A stretch of DNA of 43,698 nucleotides from Candidatus Kapaibacterium sp. (GTDB lineage Bacteria > Bacteroidota > Ignavibacteria > Kapaibacteriales > Kapaibacteriaceae), in NCBI GenBank assembly GCA_022842685.1, contig JALHPC010000022.1, positions 2,946-46,643 on the forward strand, read 5' to 3'. The translations under genes and the position numbers were made by a program. Below are positions 17,783-25,908 of the stretch, in pieces. The notes below the pieces were generated by a model that saw only the letters and a list, made by a program, of their open reading frames with translations, was not told the DNA's origin and made no database searches. Each line of letters starts with the position of its first letter. Position 1 is the first letter of the stretch.

Positions 17783-19917
17783 AGCCTATTCTCATCCTGA
17801 TTGCGCTAACGAGCGTGTTGCTTGAGGGCTGTGCCTGGTTCGACAATCAGGTGACGTACTTCAACACGTACTATAACATCAGGCGCATCACCGTAGAAAT
17901 CGAGGATGAGTTTGAGTTTCAGGATGAAAATAAGCGCAAGAAACCGCGGCTGTTTGTGCCAGCCATCGAGGGAGTTTCGCAGAACCCCGAAACAGCGCAG
18001 GGCAACACCATGTTGTTCCTCAAAAACTTCACGTATGAAAAGGCCCGGCTGCAGCCAGTAAGCACCAAGGTTGATTCGATTCTCATCAAGGGATCGAAGA
18101 TTTTGGCAAATCATCCCAAGTCGCGCTATGTGGAAGGAACGTTGTTCCATATGGCCAAGGCCTACTTCTTCAAGAGCGAATATCTTCCGTCGCAGCAGAA
18201 GTGCCTCGAGCAACTCGAGCGGTTTCCAGACGGTGAATTCTCTCCAGACGCACACCTGTACTTAGCGCTGGATTACCTTGTTCAGAAGAAGGTTTCGCAA
18301 GGAGTTGCAGCGCTCTCGAAGTGCATCGATGTGGCATGGTATCGAAACAGGTGGGATATCCTGTCGACGGCGTACAGAATCCAAGCAGAGTTAGCCCTTG
18401 AGAAGGGCGAACTCGACAAAGCCGTGCAGCCGTATCGCCAGGCTATTGCGCAAAGCGAGGACAACTCGATTCGCGCCCAATGGCAAGTGGAAATAGCTGG
18501 CATCTACTACCGGATGGGGCAGTATGAATTGGCTGAAAAGAACTTTGCCAAGGTGTTTGACTATCGACCTGATGCTGTAGCTGAATTCGAGGCACGGTTA
18601 TACCGGGCAGCGTCGAACACGCAGTTGAACAGATTGGACAGTGCCGACGTCTTGCTGACGTCGTTGGAAAACGAGAAGAAGTTCGAAGAATGGTCGTCGT
18701 TCATCACTGCCGAGCGCTTGGCGTTAGAGCGCAAGCGCAAGGGCGAAGCCGTCGACGACCCAGTGTTGGCTGCGGCAGAGCGCAAGGCCGACACATCGTA
18801 TGTGGGCAAGCCCGAGTTAATGGCACAGGCCTTTCAAAAGGGCATGGATCTGTTCAAACGTGGTGAGTACGACAAGGCCCTGCCATATTTCGCAAAGGCC
18901 AAGGTTGTTCGCACTCCCATATACGATGTTGCCAACAAGTACTTCACGTACATTAAGCAATGGGAAGACGCGCAGCGGAAGATGCGTCAGTTTCGTGTGA
19001 TGGCTCAAGTTGATTCCGAGAAGCGCGACACTGCGTTGCGTTCCATGGCTCGTGAAGCGTATGCCATTGGCCGATTGCACGAAACGATGGGTCAGGTAGA
19101 CTCGGCAATGCAGTACTACGTGCTCGCGCACGACAGTACTGCGGCAGCCGATCCAGAGCGTGGACGCTATCTGTATGCACAATCGCGATTGCTTCGGGAT
19201 AGCGATCCAGACAAGGCGGACTCGCTGTCTGAAATCGTTGCTGAGTTGTATCCTAATTCGGATGTGGGGCGCCAAGCGTCTGGCGAGCTTGGTTACGTTG
19301 CCGACGCCGTTATCGACGACGCTGCCGAGCTCTTCCGCTCGGGATCGAGCTTCCGCGCTGTGCGCGACTACGTCTATGCCTCACGTCGATTCAATGAGAT
19401 TGCTGAGCGTTTCCCTGACTCCGAATATGCGCCGAAGGCGCTGTATGCCCTGGGGTGGATGTTTGAACGTCAGGCCTTAGACGTGGATTCGGCGCTGTAC
19501 TACTATGGTCTACTTGTGGAGCGATATCCGAGGTCGGAATATGCTCGTGAGATTCGACCAAGTTTAGAATACGCCTTGGCCAAGGCTAACGACATGGACG
19601 TGTCGGATTCACTGCTACTTCGTGACCTTGACGACGACCTGTTGAAGAAAGCTAAGGAAGGGGAGAAGGGGTTGTTTGATCAAATGATTGACAACAACCG
19701 TGATGCCTTGCAGGTTACGAACCCCAACTTCAATATGCCCAACATACAAGGGCTCTTGCCAGGCTCGCAGGATGGGGCAGGACAGCAGAACATCAACGAC
19801 ATGCTACAGCAGCAGATGCAGAATGTACGTCCGCTAACACCTTCAACACCAGCCGATTCTACAGCTCGGCCGGTGCCTCCAAACCGCCAAGACACAGCGC
19901 GCCCTCGACGCCCCTAG
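17779..19917 (+). CDS. PorW/SprE-like TPR lipoprotein (probable T9SS component)
   Basis: The protein has 712 residues. A lipoprotein signal ends at Cys18 (ALTSVLLEGC), followed by FDNQVTYFNTYYNIRR, which resembles the N-terminus of PorW/SprE proteins where a conserved YN-type motif follows the lipidated Cys. The rest is a long array of tetratricopeptide-like helix pairs (YRMGQYELAEKNFAKVF, RGEYDKALPYFAKAK, LYALGWMFERQALDVDSALY), with a Gln/Pro-rich tail. PorW/SprE is required for T9SS and gliding in Bacteroidota. The ATGA overlap supports ATG 17779; a near upstream ATG at 17767 would add four residues. It is the last gene of the operon and is followed by the PorE-like gene, which strengthens the T9SS reading. 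Confidence 0.8.
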   Translation: MKPILILIALTSVLLEGCAWFDNQVTYFNTYYNIRRITVEIEDEFEFQDENKRKKPRLFVPAIEGVSQNPETAQGNTMLFLKNFTYEKARLQPVSTKVDSILIKGSKILANHPKSRYVEGTLFHMAKAYFFKSEYLPSQQKCLEQLERFPDGEFSPDAHLYLALDYLVQKKVSQGVAALSKCIDVAWYRNRWDILSTAYRIQAELALEKGELDKAVQPYRQAIAQSEDNSIRAQWQVEIAGIYYRMGQYELAEKNFAKVFDYRPDAVAEFEARLYRAASNTQLNRLDSADVLLTSLENEKKFEEWSSFITAERLALERKRKGEAVDDPVLAAAERKADTSYVGKPELMAQAFQKGMDLFKRGEYDKALPYFAKAKVVRTPIYDVANKYFTYIKQWEDAQRKMRQFRVMAQVDSEKRDTALRSMAREAYAIGRLHETMGQVDSAMQYYVLAHDSTAAADPERGRYLYAQSRLLRDSDPDKADSLSEIVAELYPNSDVGRQASGELGYVADAVIDDAAELFRSGSSFRAVRDYVYASRRFNEIAERFPDSEYAPKALYALGWMFERQALDVDSALYYYGLLVERYPRSEYAREIRPSLEYALAKANDMDVSDSLLLRDLDDDLLKKAKEGEKGLFDQMIDNNRDALQVTNPNFNMPNIQGLLPGSQDGAGQQNINDMLQQQMQNVRPLTPSTPADSTARPVPPNRQDTARPRRP

Positions 19918-19950
19918 GGCTGCCGTGCGGAACATGCAATTGGGTTGTTG

Positions 19951-19958
19951 TATTTTCG
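19951..19958 (+). promoter_or_regulatory. candidate -7 element (TATTTTCG)
   Basis: TATTTTCG resembles the Bacteroidota -7 consensus TAnnTTTG with one change. No good TTG lies 18-21 bases upstream, and the GTG start is only three bases downstream, so transcription would be nearly leaderless. The same octamer precedes the amidotransferase gene at 23007. Confidence 0.35.
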
Positions 19959-19961
19959 ACG

Positions 19962-21839
19962 GTGATTCATTCCGTCGTTTGGCCACTATGGGCCGTGCTT
20001 GCCTTCCTTCAGCTTATCGGTGCCCCCTGTCTAGGGAGAGCACAAACAGATGTCAAGGTGCCTGGGAGATTCCCTGAAGCGTCGTTGCGGTTGTTAACCG
20101 ACGATGAGGTGGCGGGCAAGTCGGAGGCCGATCTGAAGCTCATGCGCAATGAAATTTATGCGCGGCATGGTATGATCTTTCCGCCAGGCGACATGCACGA
20201 CTACTTCGCCACGCAGCGCTGGTATCTGCCAACAACGACGTCTGTTACCTCGCAGCTAACAGAGATTGAGCGTTCAAACATCCTTCTTATCAAGGTTGCC
20301 GAGCAAGGGGCACTGGTAAACGAGGCGAACGTGACCGTAACACCTGAGGGGATTCGATTGCCGGCTTCACTTCGGCGAGGGCTAGTAAAAAAACGACTGC
20401 CAGAGACCGTAAATACGCCGGCCGATGAGTCGAATGCAATCGTGTCGGCCGATGGCGCTCTACTCGTGCTTACCTACAGCGAGAAGGGATCGGTGGCAGG
20501 GCAAGAGATCTACATTGCCGAGCGCCTCCGCGACGGAACATGGGGCAAGGCGCGGCCGGTGGGAGCGCCGCTGAACAACTACGATCACAACTATGCGGTA
20601 AGTATATCGGCCGACAAGATGACGATGATTGTTGGCAACCGATACAACGAGCGTGGCCGCGTTGTAGGTCCCGGGCTGTCGTCGGCCCAGCGAGCGCATG
20701 ACGGCTGGAACATCCCTACGCCTATGGACATCGATGGCTACGAAAACAAGGGGCCATACGTGGCTGCATGCATCGCACCATCGAATGACGTGCTAGTGCT
20801 GGCAATTGAGGGGCCAGGAACGCGTGGTGGGCACGACTTGTACGTATCGAGACGGACAGGAGCACATACGTGGTCGACGCCGGTGAATCTTGGTGACGTG
20901 ATCAACACGGGCAAGGAAGAAACAACGCCGTTTTTGGCTGCCGACGGACGAACGTTGTTCTTTAGTAGTAGCGGGCATCCTGGGTATGGCAAGCTAGACG
21001 TGTTTATGTCTAGGCGGCTTGACGATTCGTGGACGTCATGGTCGGTGCCAGTGAACCTTGGCCCTGACATCAACAACGACGCGGGCCAAGCGTTTTACGC
21101 TGTGGCTGCCGACGGATCCGTGGCCTACTTCTCGCAGCCGGGGCCTGATGGGTCGAGTGATATCTGGAGCATTGAGCTGCCCGAGGCCCTTGTGCCGCTG
21201 CCTACTGTGGCAATAACGGGTACGGTCTACGATAACGCTACCCGACGTCCCGTCGCAGCTCGAGTGGCATACGAGCGATTAAGCGACGGGAAGCCGCTCG
21301 GCAACGGCGTTACCGACCCTGCGCAGGGGACGTTTACCATCGTTGTAGCAGCCGGCGAAGTTGATGGCGATGTGTTCAGCATTCGCGCGGAGGCCGAGGG
21401 CTATTTCCCGATTAGCGACACCGTTCAAACTTCGGGGATGGTACAGGGTGGAGAGATTCGCAGAAACCTCTACTTAGAGCCAGCCAAGTCGGGGCGAACC
21501 ATCCGGCTCAACAACGTCTTCTTTGACGTGGGTAAGTGGGACGTACTTCCCGAGTCGTTCCCCGACCTTGACCGGTTTGTAACCATGATGGAGGGGATGC
21601 CCGGACTTGTCGTGATGATTGCAGGACACACCGATGATGTCGGCGATGATGCCGCCAATTTGAACTTGTCGCTCCAGCGTGCGCGTGCAGTTCGCGAATA
21701 TGCTGTGCAGAGGGGTATCGACCCTAGTAGGATCACGGCGGAGGGCTTTGGCGAAGCGAAGCCCATTGTACCCAATAGTTCGCCAGAGCATCGCCAAATG
21801 AACCGGCGGGTTGAGTTTACAATTCTTCGGGAGAAGTAG
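19962..21839 (+). CDS. PorE-like protein: YARHG, beta-propeller, carboxypeptidase-like and OmpA domains
   Basis: The protein has 625 residues and begins with GTG. It has a signal peptide (SVVWPLWAVLAFLQLIG..GRAQ), then a YARHG domain (LMRNEIYARHGMIF, YARHG at 66-70, with DYFATQRWYLP). PD40/WD40-like propeller blades follow at about 155-410 (GRTLFFSSSGHPGYGKLDVF), then a carboxypeptidase-regulatory-like domain at about 415-505, and a C-terminal OmpA peptidoglycan-binding domain at about 510-622 (IAGHTDDVG, NLSLQRARAV, NRRVEF). The propeller, regulatory and OmpA order equals that of PorE, a peptidoglycan-associated T9SS component, whose N-terminal TPR is replaced here by YARHG. The neighbouring PorW-like gene supports this. 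It ends seven bases from clpS on the other strand. Confidence 0.82.
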   Translation: MIHSVVWPLWAVLAFLQLIGAPCLGRAQTDVKVPGRFPEASLRLLTDDEVAGKSEADLKLMRNEIYARHGMIFPPGDMHDYFATQRWYLPTTTSVTSQLTEIERSNILLIKVAEQGALVNEANVTVTPEGIRLPASLRRGLVKKRLPETVNTPADESNAIVSADGALLVLTYSEKGSVAGQEIYIAERLRDGTWGKARPVGAPLNNYDHNYAVSISADKMTMIVGNRYNERGRVVGPGLSSAQRAHDGWNIPTPMDIDGYENKGPYVAACIAPSNDVLVLAIEGPGTRGGHDLYVSRRTGAHTWSTPVNLGDVINTGKEETTPFLAADGRTLFFSSSGHPGYGKLDVFMSRRLDDSWTSWSVPVNLGPDINNDAGQAFYAVAADGSVAYFSQPGPDGSSDIWSIELPEALVPLPTVAITGTVYDNATRRPVAARVAYERLSDGKPLGNGVTDPAQGTFTIVVAAGEVDGDVFSIRAEAEGYFPISDTVQTSGMVQGGEIRRNLYLEPAKSGRTIRLNNVFFDVGKWDVLPESFPDLDRFVTMMEGMPGLVVMIAGHTDDVGDDAANLNLSLQRARAVREYAVQRGIDPSRITAEGFGEAKPIVPNSSPEHRQMNRRVEFTILREK

Positions 21840-21846
21840 GCAGGCG

Positions 21847-22134
21847 TTACAGCTCGATGCTCGTACGAAGATCGATGCGTTCGAGAATGGAACTCACGCG
21901 GACGCATTGCGCCATGTCGCCCTCGAACGCGATTCCTCGACCTTGATGATGAACGGTAAACGCTACAGCTTCGGCATGAGCGCTCGAGCAGCTCGTGGCA
22001 AGCATCAGCTGCTCTATGACCTCGTCGAAGGTGTGCCAGTCGTCATCGAATAGGATAACGCGAGCGGCAATTTCTAGGCTTACGTCGACGCTGTCGTCGT
22101 ACAGATGTTCTTGGAACGGCGAATCGTTCTGCAT
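21847..22134 (-). CDS. clpS: ATP-dependent Clp protease adaptor ClpS
   Basis: This 95-residue protein carries the ClpS core: VILFDDDWHTFDEVIEQLMLA at 27-47 is equivalent to the vLyNDdyTpmefVvevL motif, followed by a helix and AVAFTVHHQGRGIAFEGDMAQC, matching the H-x-G-x-g and A-E segments. ClpS binds N-degron substrates and hands them to ClpA or ClpC with ClpP. The usual ND before the hydrophobic pocket is DD here. AGGAAG sits eight bases before the ATG on the minus strand. It is divergent from the CADD-like gene and convergent with the PorE-like gene. No clp ATPase is nearby. Divergence from longer ClpS proteins makes the exact substrate rules uncertain. Confidence 0.85.
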   Translation of the reverse strand: MQNDSPFQEHLYDDSVDVSLEIAARVILFDDDWHTFDEVIEQLMLATSCSSAHAEAVAFTVHHQGRGIAFEGDMAQCVRVSSILERIDLRTSIEL

Positions 22135-22162
22135 GAGTATGGCTTCCTGTTGATTGCAGGTG

Positions 22163-22191
22163 TTGCAAAACTACGAAATCGGCTATCTTTG
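22163..22191 (+). promoter_or_regulatory. Bacteroidota-type promoter for the CADD-like gene
   Basis: TTG at 22163-22165 (-33 element) and TATCTTTG at 22184-22191 (a perfect TAnnTTTG -7 element) are separated by 18 bases, close to the 19-21 usual in Bacteroidota. The predicted transcript begins near 22197, about 35 bases before the ATG. Confidence 0.6.
22166..22173 (-). promoter_or_regulatory. candidate -7 element for clpS, inside the divergent promoter
   Basis: Read on the minus strand this is TAGTTTTG, an exact TAnnTTTG match, about 32 bases before the clpS ATG. It lies between the -33 and -7 elements of the opposing promoter. No TTG at ideal spacing was found upstream. Confidence 0.4.
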
Positions 22192-22233
22192 GGGCCATTC
22201 AAACAATCAACAACCTGTAACGGTATTGAAGCC

Positions 22234-22929
22234 ATGACTACAGAAGAGTTCCTCGTCAAGCTCGACGAAATCGTAAACGAGCGTCACATGCTCCAGCATC
22301 CGTTCTACCTTATGTGGAACGAGGGGCAGCTTACCATCGACATGCTGCGCGAGTATGCTCGTGAGTACTACCATCAGGTGCATAACTTCCCGACGTACGT
22401 TAGCGCAACGCATGCGAATTGCGATGATATGGAGGTGCGCCAGATGCTTCTCGAGAATCTCGTCGAAGAAGAGCATGGCGCAAACAATCACCCCGAGTTG
22501 TGGGTGCGCTTTGCCGAGACCGTTGGCGTAACGCGTGAAGAAATCAAGAAGCGCCGCTACCTTCCGCACACGCGTGCCTCGGTAAGCATTCTCAAGGAGC
22601 TTGCCCGCAGGAACAACCCTGCCGAGGGCCTGGCAGCCTTGTATGCGTATGAGTCACAGATTCCCGAGATTTCGACCACAAAGATTGAAGGCCTCAAGAA
22701 GTGGTACAACCTCGACACACCGAACGCTCTTGAGTTCTTTGCTGTACACGAGCATGCCGACGAGATTCACCGTACGGTAACGCGCGAAGCGCTCGTGCGG
22801 ATGTGTCAGTCCGACGAGCAGAAGCAAGCTGCGCTAGACGCTGCACGCGAAGCCGCTGACGCTTTCAATCTACTACTCGACGGTGTGTATAACACGTGGT
22901 GCACGAACCGCGAGGCATCTCTGAATTGA
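22234..22929 (+). CDS. CADD-family dimetal oxygenase, predicted self-sacrificing pABA synthase
   Basis: This 231-residue all-helical protein of the TenA/PqqC-like fold is closest to the Chlamydia CADD family linked to folate synthesis. Predicted metal ligands E79, H86, E140, H172, D176 and H179 keep exactly the spacing I recall for CADD (81, 88, 142, 174, 178, 181; constant offset of two). The Tyr and Lys reported as sacrificed for p-aminobenzoate in CADD (Tyr27, Lys152) correspond to Y25 and K150 here, and Y139 is also kept. It would therefore make pABA from its own side chains, bypassing PabABC. These CADD numbers come from memory. It has its own promoter and a strong terminator, so it is a single-gene unit. 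Confidence 0.88.
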   Translation: MTTEEFLVKLDEIVNERHMLQHPFYLMWNEGQLTIDMLREYAREYYHQVHNFPTYVSATHANCDDMEVRQMLLENLVEEEHGANNHPELWVRFAETVGVTREEIKKRRYLPHTRASVSILKELARRNNPAEGLAALYAYESQIPEISTTKIEGLKKWYNLDTPNALEFFAVHEHADEIHRTVTREALVRMCQSDEQKQAALDAAREAADAFNLLLDGVYNTWCTNREASLN

Positions 22930-22936
22930 TCATAGC

Positions 22937-22972
22937 AAAAGGCCCCCCTGCTCTGGCAGGGGGGCCTTTTTT
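22937..22972 (+). terminator. strong intrinsic terminator
   Basis: A 15-bp perfect stem (left arm 22937-22951, right arm 22956-22970, six consecutive C pairing with six G) closes on a TCTG tetraloop. The right arm ends in a run of six T. A-rich on the left and T-rich on the right, it could act in both directions. Confidence 0.92.
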
Positions 22973-23006
22973 CGTCTATAGCCCTGCGAATGCAGCGGGC
23001 CTTTCG

Positions 23007-23014
23007 TATTTTCG
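23007..23014 (+). promoter_or_regulatory. candidate -7 element (TATTTTCG)
   Basis: TATTTTCG, one change from TAnnTTTG, lies 24 bases before the ATG of the amidotransferase gene and just after the upstream terminator. It is the same octamer as at 19951. Confidence 0.45.
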
Positions 23015-23038
23015 GCCGCGCCGCAGGCGCTTTGCACT

Positions 23039-23947
23039 ATGTGTCGTTTCGTTGCCTATATCGGTCCGCCAATCTTGGCTGACGACTTACTGTACAAGCC
23101 GAAGTTTTCGCTTGTCACTGCGCAGAGCGTGAACGCAGGCGAAATGAGCGTTGCCGTGAATGGTGATGGCTTTGGCATTGGCTGGTATGCTCCTGAGCTA
23201 GACAACGAGCCTTGCGTTTTTCGGTCGATCAAGCCAGCCTGGAGTGATCAGAATCTTAAGAACCTAGCGCGCAAAATTTATGCGCCTTGCATGTTCGCCC
23301 ATATACGTGCTGCTTCTCCGGGCCTAAGCGTAGAGGAAGTGAATTCGCACCCCTTTCAGTGTGGCGAGTTGATGTTCATGCACAACGGCGTACTTGGTGG
23401 ATATAAGTCCATTCGTCGGCGCCTCCTTCGCAAGCTCAACGACACAGCCTACGATGCAATTCAGGGGTCGACAGATTCTGAGCATCTCTTTGGACTGTTT
23501 CTGAACCATATCGCCAACCCAATGGGAAGCGTTACCTGCGAAGAAATGGTCTACGCTATGTCGAAGATGTTCGAGGATCTTGATCAGCTTCTTATCGAGG
23601 CCGGCGTACGCACGCACAGTTATCTGAATCTAGCCGTTACGAATGGCACAAGCATGGTTGTAGTGCGATACACGACCAATCCTAGTGTGCAGCCGGCATC
23701 CATGTACTACATGTATGGCAAGGAGTACCACTGTCGAGGCGAACTGTGCGTAATGGAGCCGTCATTTGGGCGCCCCAGTTCGGTGATCGTTGCCTCTGAG
23801 CCCTTTACTGCTCGACGTTCCGACTGGATGAAGGTTGAACGTAATGGAATGATGATTATCGACGAAACAATGCGCTTTCGTTTCCAACACGTGGAGATGA
23901 GCATTGAACAACACGATTTCGAAACCGTAGCACCGGAAATTGGATGA
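23039..23947 (+). CDS. class II glutamine amidotransferase (EgtC/YafJ-like)
   Basis: The protein has 302 residues. The sequence starts MCRFVAYIG, so Met removal exposes the N-terminal nucleophile Cys2 of Ntn-hydrolases. NGDGFGIGWYAP and FAHIRAASPG, followed by NSHPF and FMHNGVLGGY, are the glutamine-site motifs of class II amidotransferases of the YafJ/EgtC type. EgtC removes gamma-glutamate in ergothioneine synthesis, but no egtB or egtD gene is visible, so ergothioneine is only one option. No second catalytic domain is fused. The stop overlaps the nuoL start by four bases (ATGA), indicating shared translation with an unrelated membrane protein. A -7-like element lies 24 bases upstream. Confidence 0.88.
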   Translation: MCRFVAYIGPPILADDLLYKPKFSLVTAQSVNAGEMSVAVNGDGFGIGWYAPELDNEPCVFRSIKPAWSDQNLKNLARKIYAPCMFAHIRAASPGLSVEEVNSHPFQCGELMFMHNGVLGGYKSIRRRLLRKLNDTAYDAIQGSTDSEHLFGLFLNHIANPMGSVTCEEMVYAMSKMFEDLDQLLIEAGVRTHSYLNLAVTNGTSMVVVRYTTNPSVQPASMYYMYGKEYHCRGELCVMEPSFGRPSSVIVASEPFTARRSDWMKVERNGMMIIDETMRFRFQHVEMSIEQHDFETVAPEIG

Positions 23948-25908
23948 ACTACTCAGCGTTGATTCCTCTGTTCCCCTTGGTGGGATTCATCATCGTCGGA
24001 TTGTTTGGCAAACGCCTCGCCAGCGAAAAGCTGGTTGGGAGCATTGCCAGCGGCGCGATCTTGGCCAGCTTCGTCACGGCAGTGATGACGTTCATGGACT
24101 TGCTCGCCATGCCTGCCGATGCGCGAAGCGTCATTGTGCCAGTCTACACGTGGATTGCCACCGGTAGCTTCTCGGTCGACATCGCCTACCAGTTCGACCA
24201 GTTGTCGATACTATTCACCCTCATCATTACAGGCATTGGATTCCTGATCCATGTCTACAGTATCGGCTACATGCATGGCGATAAGAGCTTCCCCCGGTTC
24301 TTCGCCTACTTGAACCTGTTTGTGTTCATGATGCTCAATCTTGTGCTGGCCAACAACATGCTCCTCACGTTCCTTGGATGGGAAGGCGTGGGATTGGCTT
24401 CGTACCTACTGATTGGCTTTTGGTATAACCGGACCTTTGATGGCACAAATATCGTCTGGACAGGCGATGCGGCTAAGAAAGCCTTTATCGTCAATCGTAT
24501 TGGCGACTTTGGCGTGTTGCTGGCCATGTTTATGCTGTTTAATACCTTTGGTACACTCGATTACAACGCCATCAACGCGGGTGCGCCTATTGTGTGGGCG
24601 AAGGGCGCACTACCCGTTACGATTATCACGCTGCTGCTGTTCCTTGGCTGTACTGGTAAGTCGGCGCAGATACCTCTTGGAATTTGGTTGCCCGACGCTA
24701 TGGCCGGTCCAACGCCTGTTTCGGCGCTTATCCACGCCGCAACCATGGTTACCTCTGGTATCTTCTTGATTGCTCGTACCAACGTCCTGTTTGCTCTTTC
24801 CCCCGACACGATGGCCGTTATTGTAGGTGTTGGCATAACAACAGCACTCGTGGCTGGTACGATTGGCGTTGTCCAGAATGACATCAAAAAGGTGCTTGCC
24901 TATTCAACGGTATCACAGCTGGGCTTTATGTTCGTTGCCCTTGGTGTTGGTGCATTTACCGCCGGCGTGTTTCACGTTATGACGCATGCCTTCTTCAAAG
25001 CCCTCCTCTTCCTTGGCTCGGGAAGTGTGATTCACGGTATGCACGAAGAGCAGGACATTCAAAAGATGGGCGGCCTGAAAAAATACATGCCCATCACCTA
25101 CAAGACGTTCCTCATTGGTACGCTCGCAATCTCTGGCATTCCCTTCCTATCTGGGTTCTTCTCGAAAGATGAAATCCTGTGGTTCGCCTTCCTCAATGGT
25201 AGCCCATTATTATGGGGCGTCGGAGTTCTTGCGGCGTTCACCACGGCCTTCTACATGTGGCGCCTCACGCATCTTACGTTCCTTGGCAATGAGCGCTTCG
25301 ACCACCATCACGTCCATCCGCATGAGTCACCTGCTACCATGACGATTCCGCTCATCGTTCTTGCCGTGCTTTCGGTGTTCGGTGGTCTGCTCGGAGTGCC
25401 GCACGTGATTGGTCACGTCGTGCATATGCCTAACCTGCTCGAAGATTGGCTAGCCCCCGTATTCGCTGTTGGCAACGGCTTCTTGGTGCCCCACGTTGGC
25501 GATCACACGTCAACAGAGTGGCTGCTCATGGCGATCTCCACTGTCGTTGCAATCTCGGGCATCATGCTCGCCCGCAGTATCTACGCGGGCGGCAATGCCA
25601 AGGCCGATGCCTTGGCCAAGCGCTTCTCGGCCCTGTACAAGCTGCTCTGGAACAAATACTTCGTCGATGAAGCGTACCACCTTGCCATCGTCGGCCCCAT
25701 CTTTGCAATGTCTCGCGACCTGATGTGGAAGTTTGTCGACATTGTTATCATTGATGGTTTCATCAACGGTTCGGCTCGTACTGTAGGGGCTTTTGCCGGA
25801 ACGTTGCGCAAGATTCAGTCCGGTGTTGCTCAAAACTATGCGCTCATGATGATGGCCGGTATCGTCATCCTTGTTGCCGTTATGGTGTATCCGCTTCTAC
25901 GACCATGA
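23944..25908 (+). CDS. nuoL: NADH-quinone oxidoreductase subunit L, isolated from other nuo genes
   Basis: This 654-residue polytopic membrane protein belongs to the NuoL/Mrp antiporter family. Signature stretches include IGYMHGDKSFPRFFAYLNLF, LGWEGVGLASYLLIGFWY, LGIWLPDAMAGPTPVSALIH and the lysine in NDIKKVLAYSTVSQLG, all in the proton-channel core. The C-terminal extension (DIVIIDGFINGSARTVGAF, then QSGVAQNYALMM) is typical of NuoL and matches the lateral helix and last helix of complex I, so it is full length. NuoL pumps protons in complex I. It is not flanked by nuoK, nuoM or nuoN here, and overlaps an amidotransferase upstream and a lipoprotein downstream. Confidence 0.93.
   Translation: MNYSALIPLFPLVGFIIVGLFGKRLASEKLVGSIASGAILASFVTAVMTFMDLLAMPADARSVIVPVYTWIATGSFSVDIAYQFDQLSILFTLIITGIGFLIHVYSIGYMHGDKSFPRFFAYLNLFVFMMLNLVLANNMLLTFLGWEGVGLASYLLIGFWYNRTFDGTNIVWTGDAAKKAFIVNRIGDFGVLLAMFMLFNTFGTLDYNAINAGAPIVWAKGALPVTIITLLLFLGCTGKSAQIPLGIWLPDAMAGPTPVSALIHAATMVTSGIFLIARTNVLFALSPDTMAVIVGVGITTALVAGTIGVVQNDIKKVLAYSTVSQLGFMFVALGVGAFTAGVFHVMTHAFFKALLFLGSGSVIHGMHEEQDIQKMGGLKKYMPITYKTFLIGTLAISGIPFLSGFFSKDEILWFAFLNGSPLLWGVGVLAAFTTAFYMWRLTHLTFLGNERFDHHHVHPHESPATMTIPLIVLAVLSVFGGLLGVPHVIGHVVHMPNLLEDWLAPVFAVGNGFLVPHVGDHTSTEWLLMAISTVVAISGIMLARSIYAGGNAKADALAKRFSALYKLLWNKYFVDEAYHLAIVGPIFAMSRDLMWKFVDIVIIDGFINGSARTVGAFAGTLRKIQSGVAQNYALMMMAGIVILVAVMVYPLLRP

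Noticed and set aside
23039..23947. Ergothioneine operon
   Set aside because: The amidotransferase resembles EgtC, but no egtB or egtD lies nearby; kept as a general class II amidotransferase.
23944..25908. NuoL-like protein as DabB of an inorganic-carbon transporter
   Set aside because: No DabA (DUF2309) gene is adjacent, and the long C-terminal lateral-helix region is typical of true NuoL.
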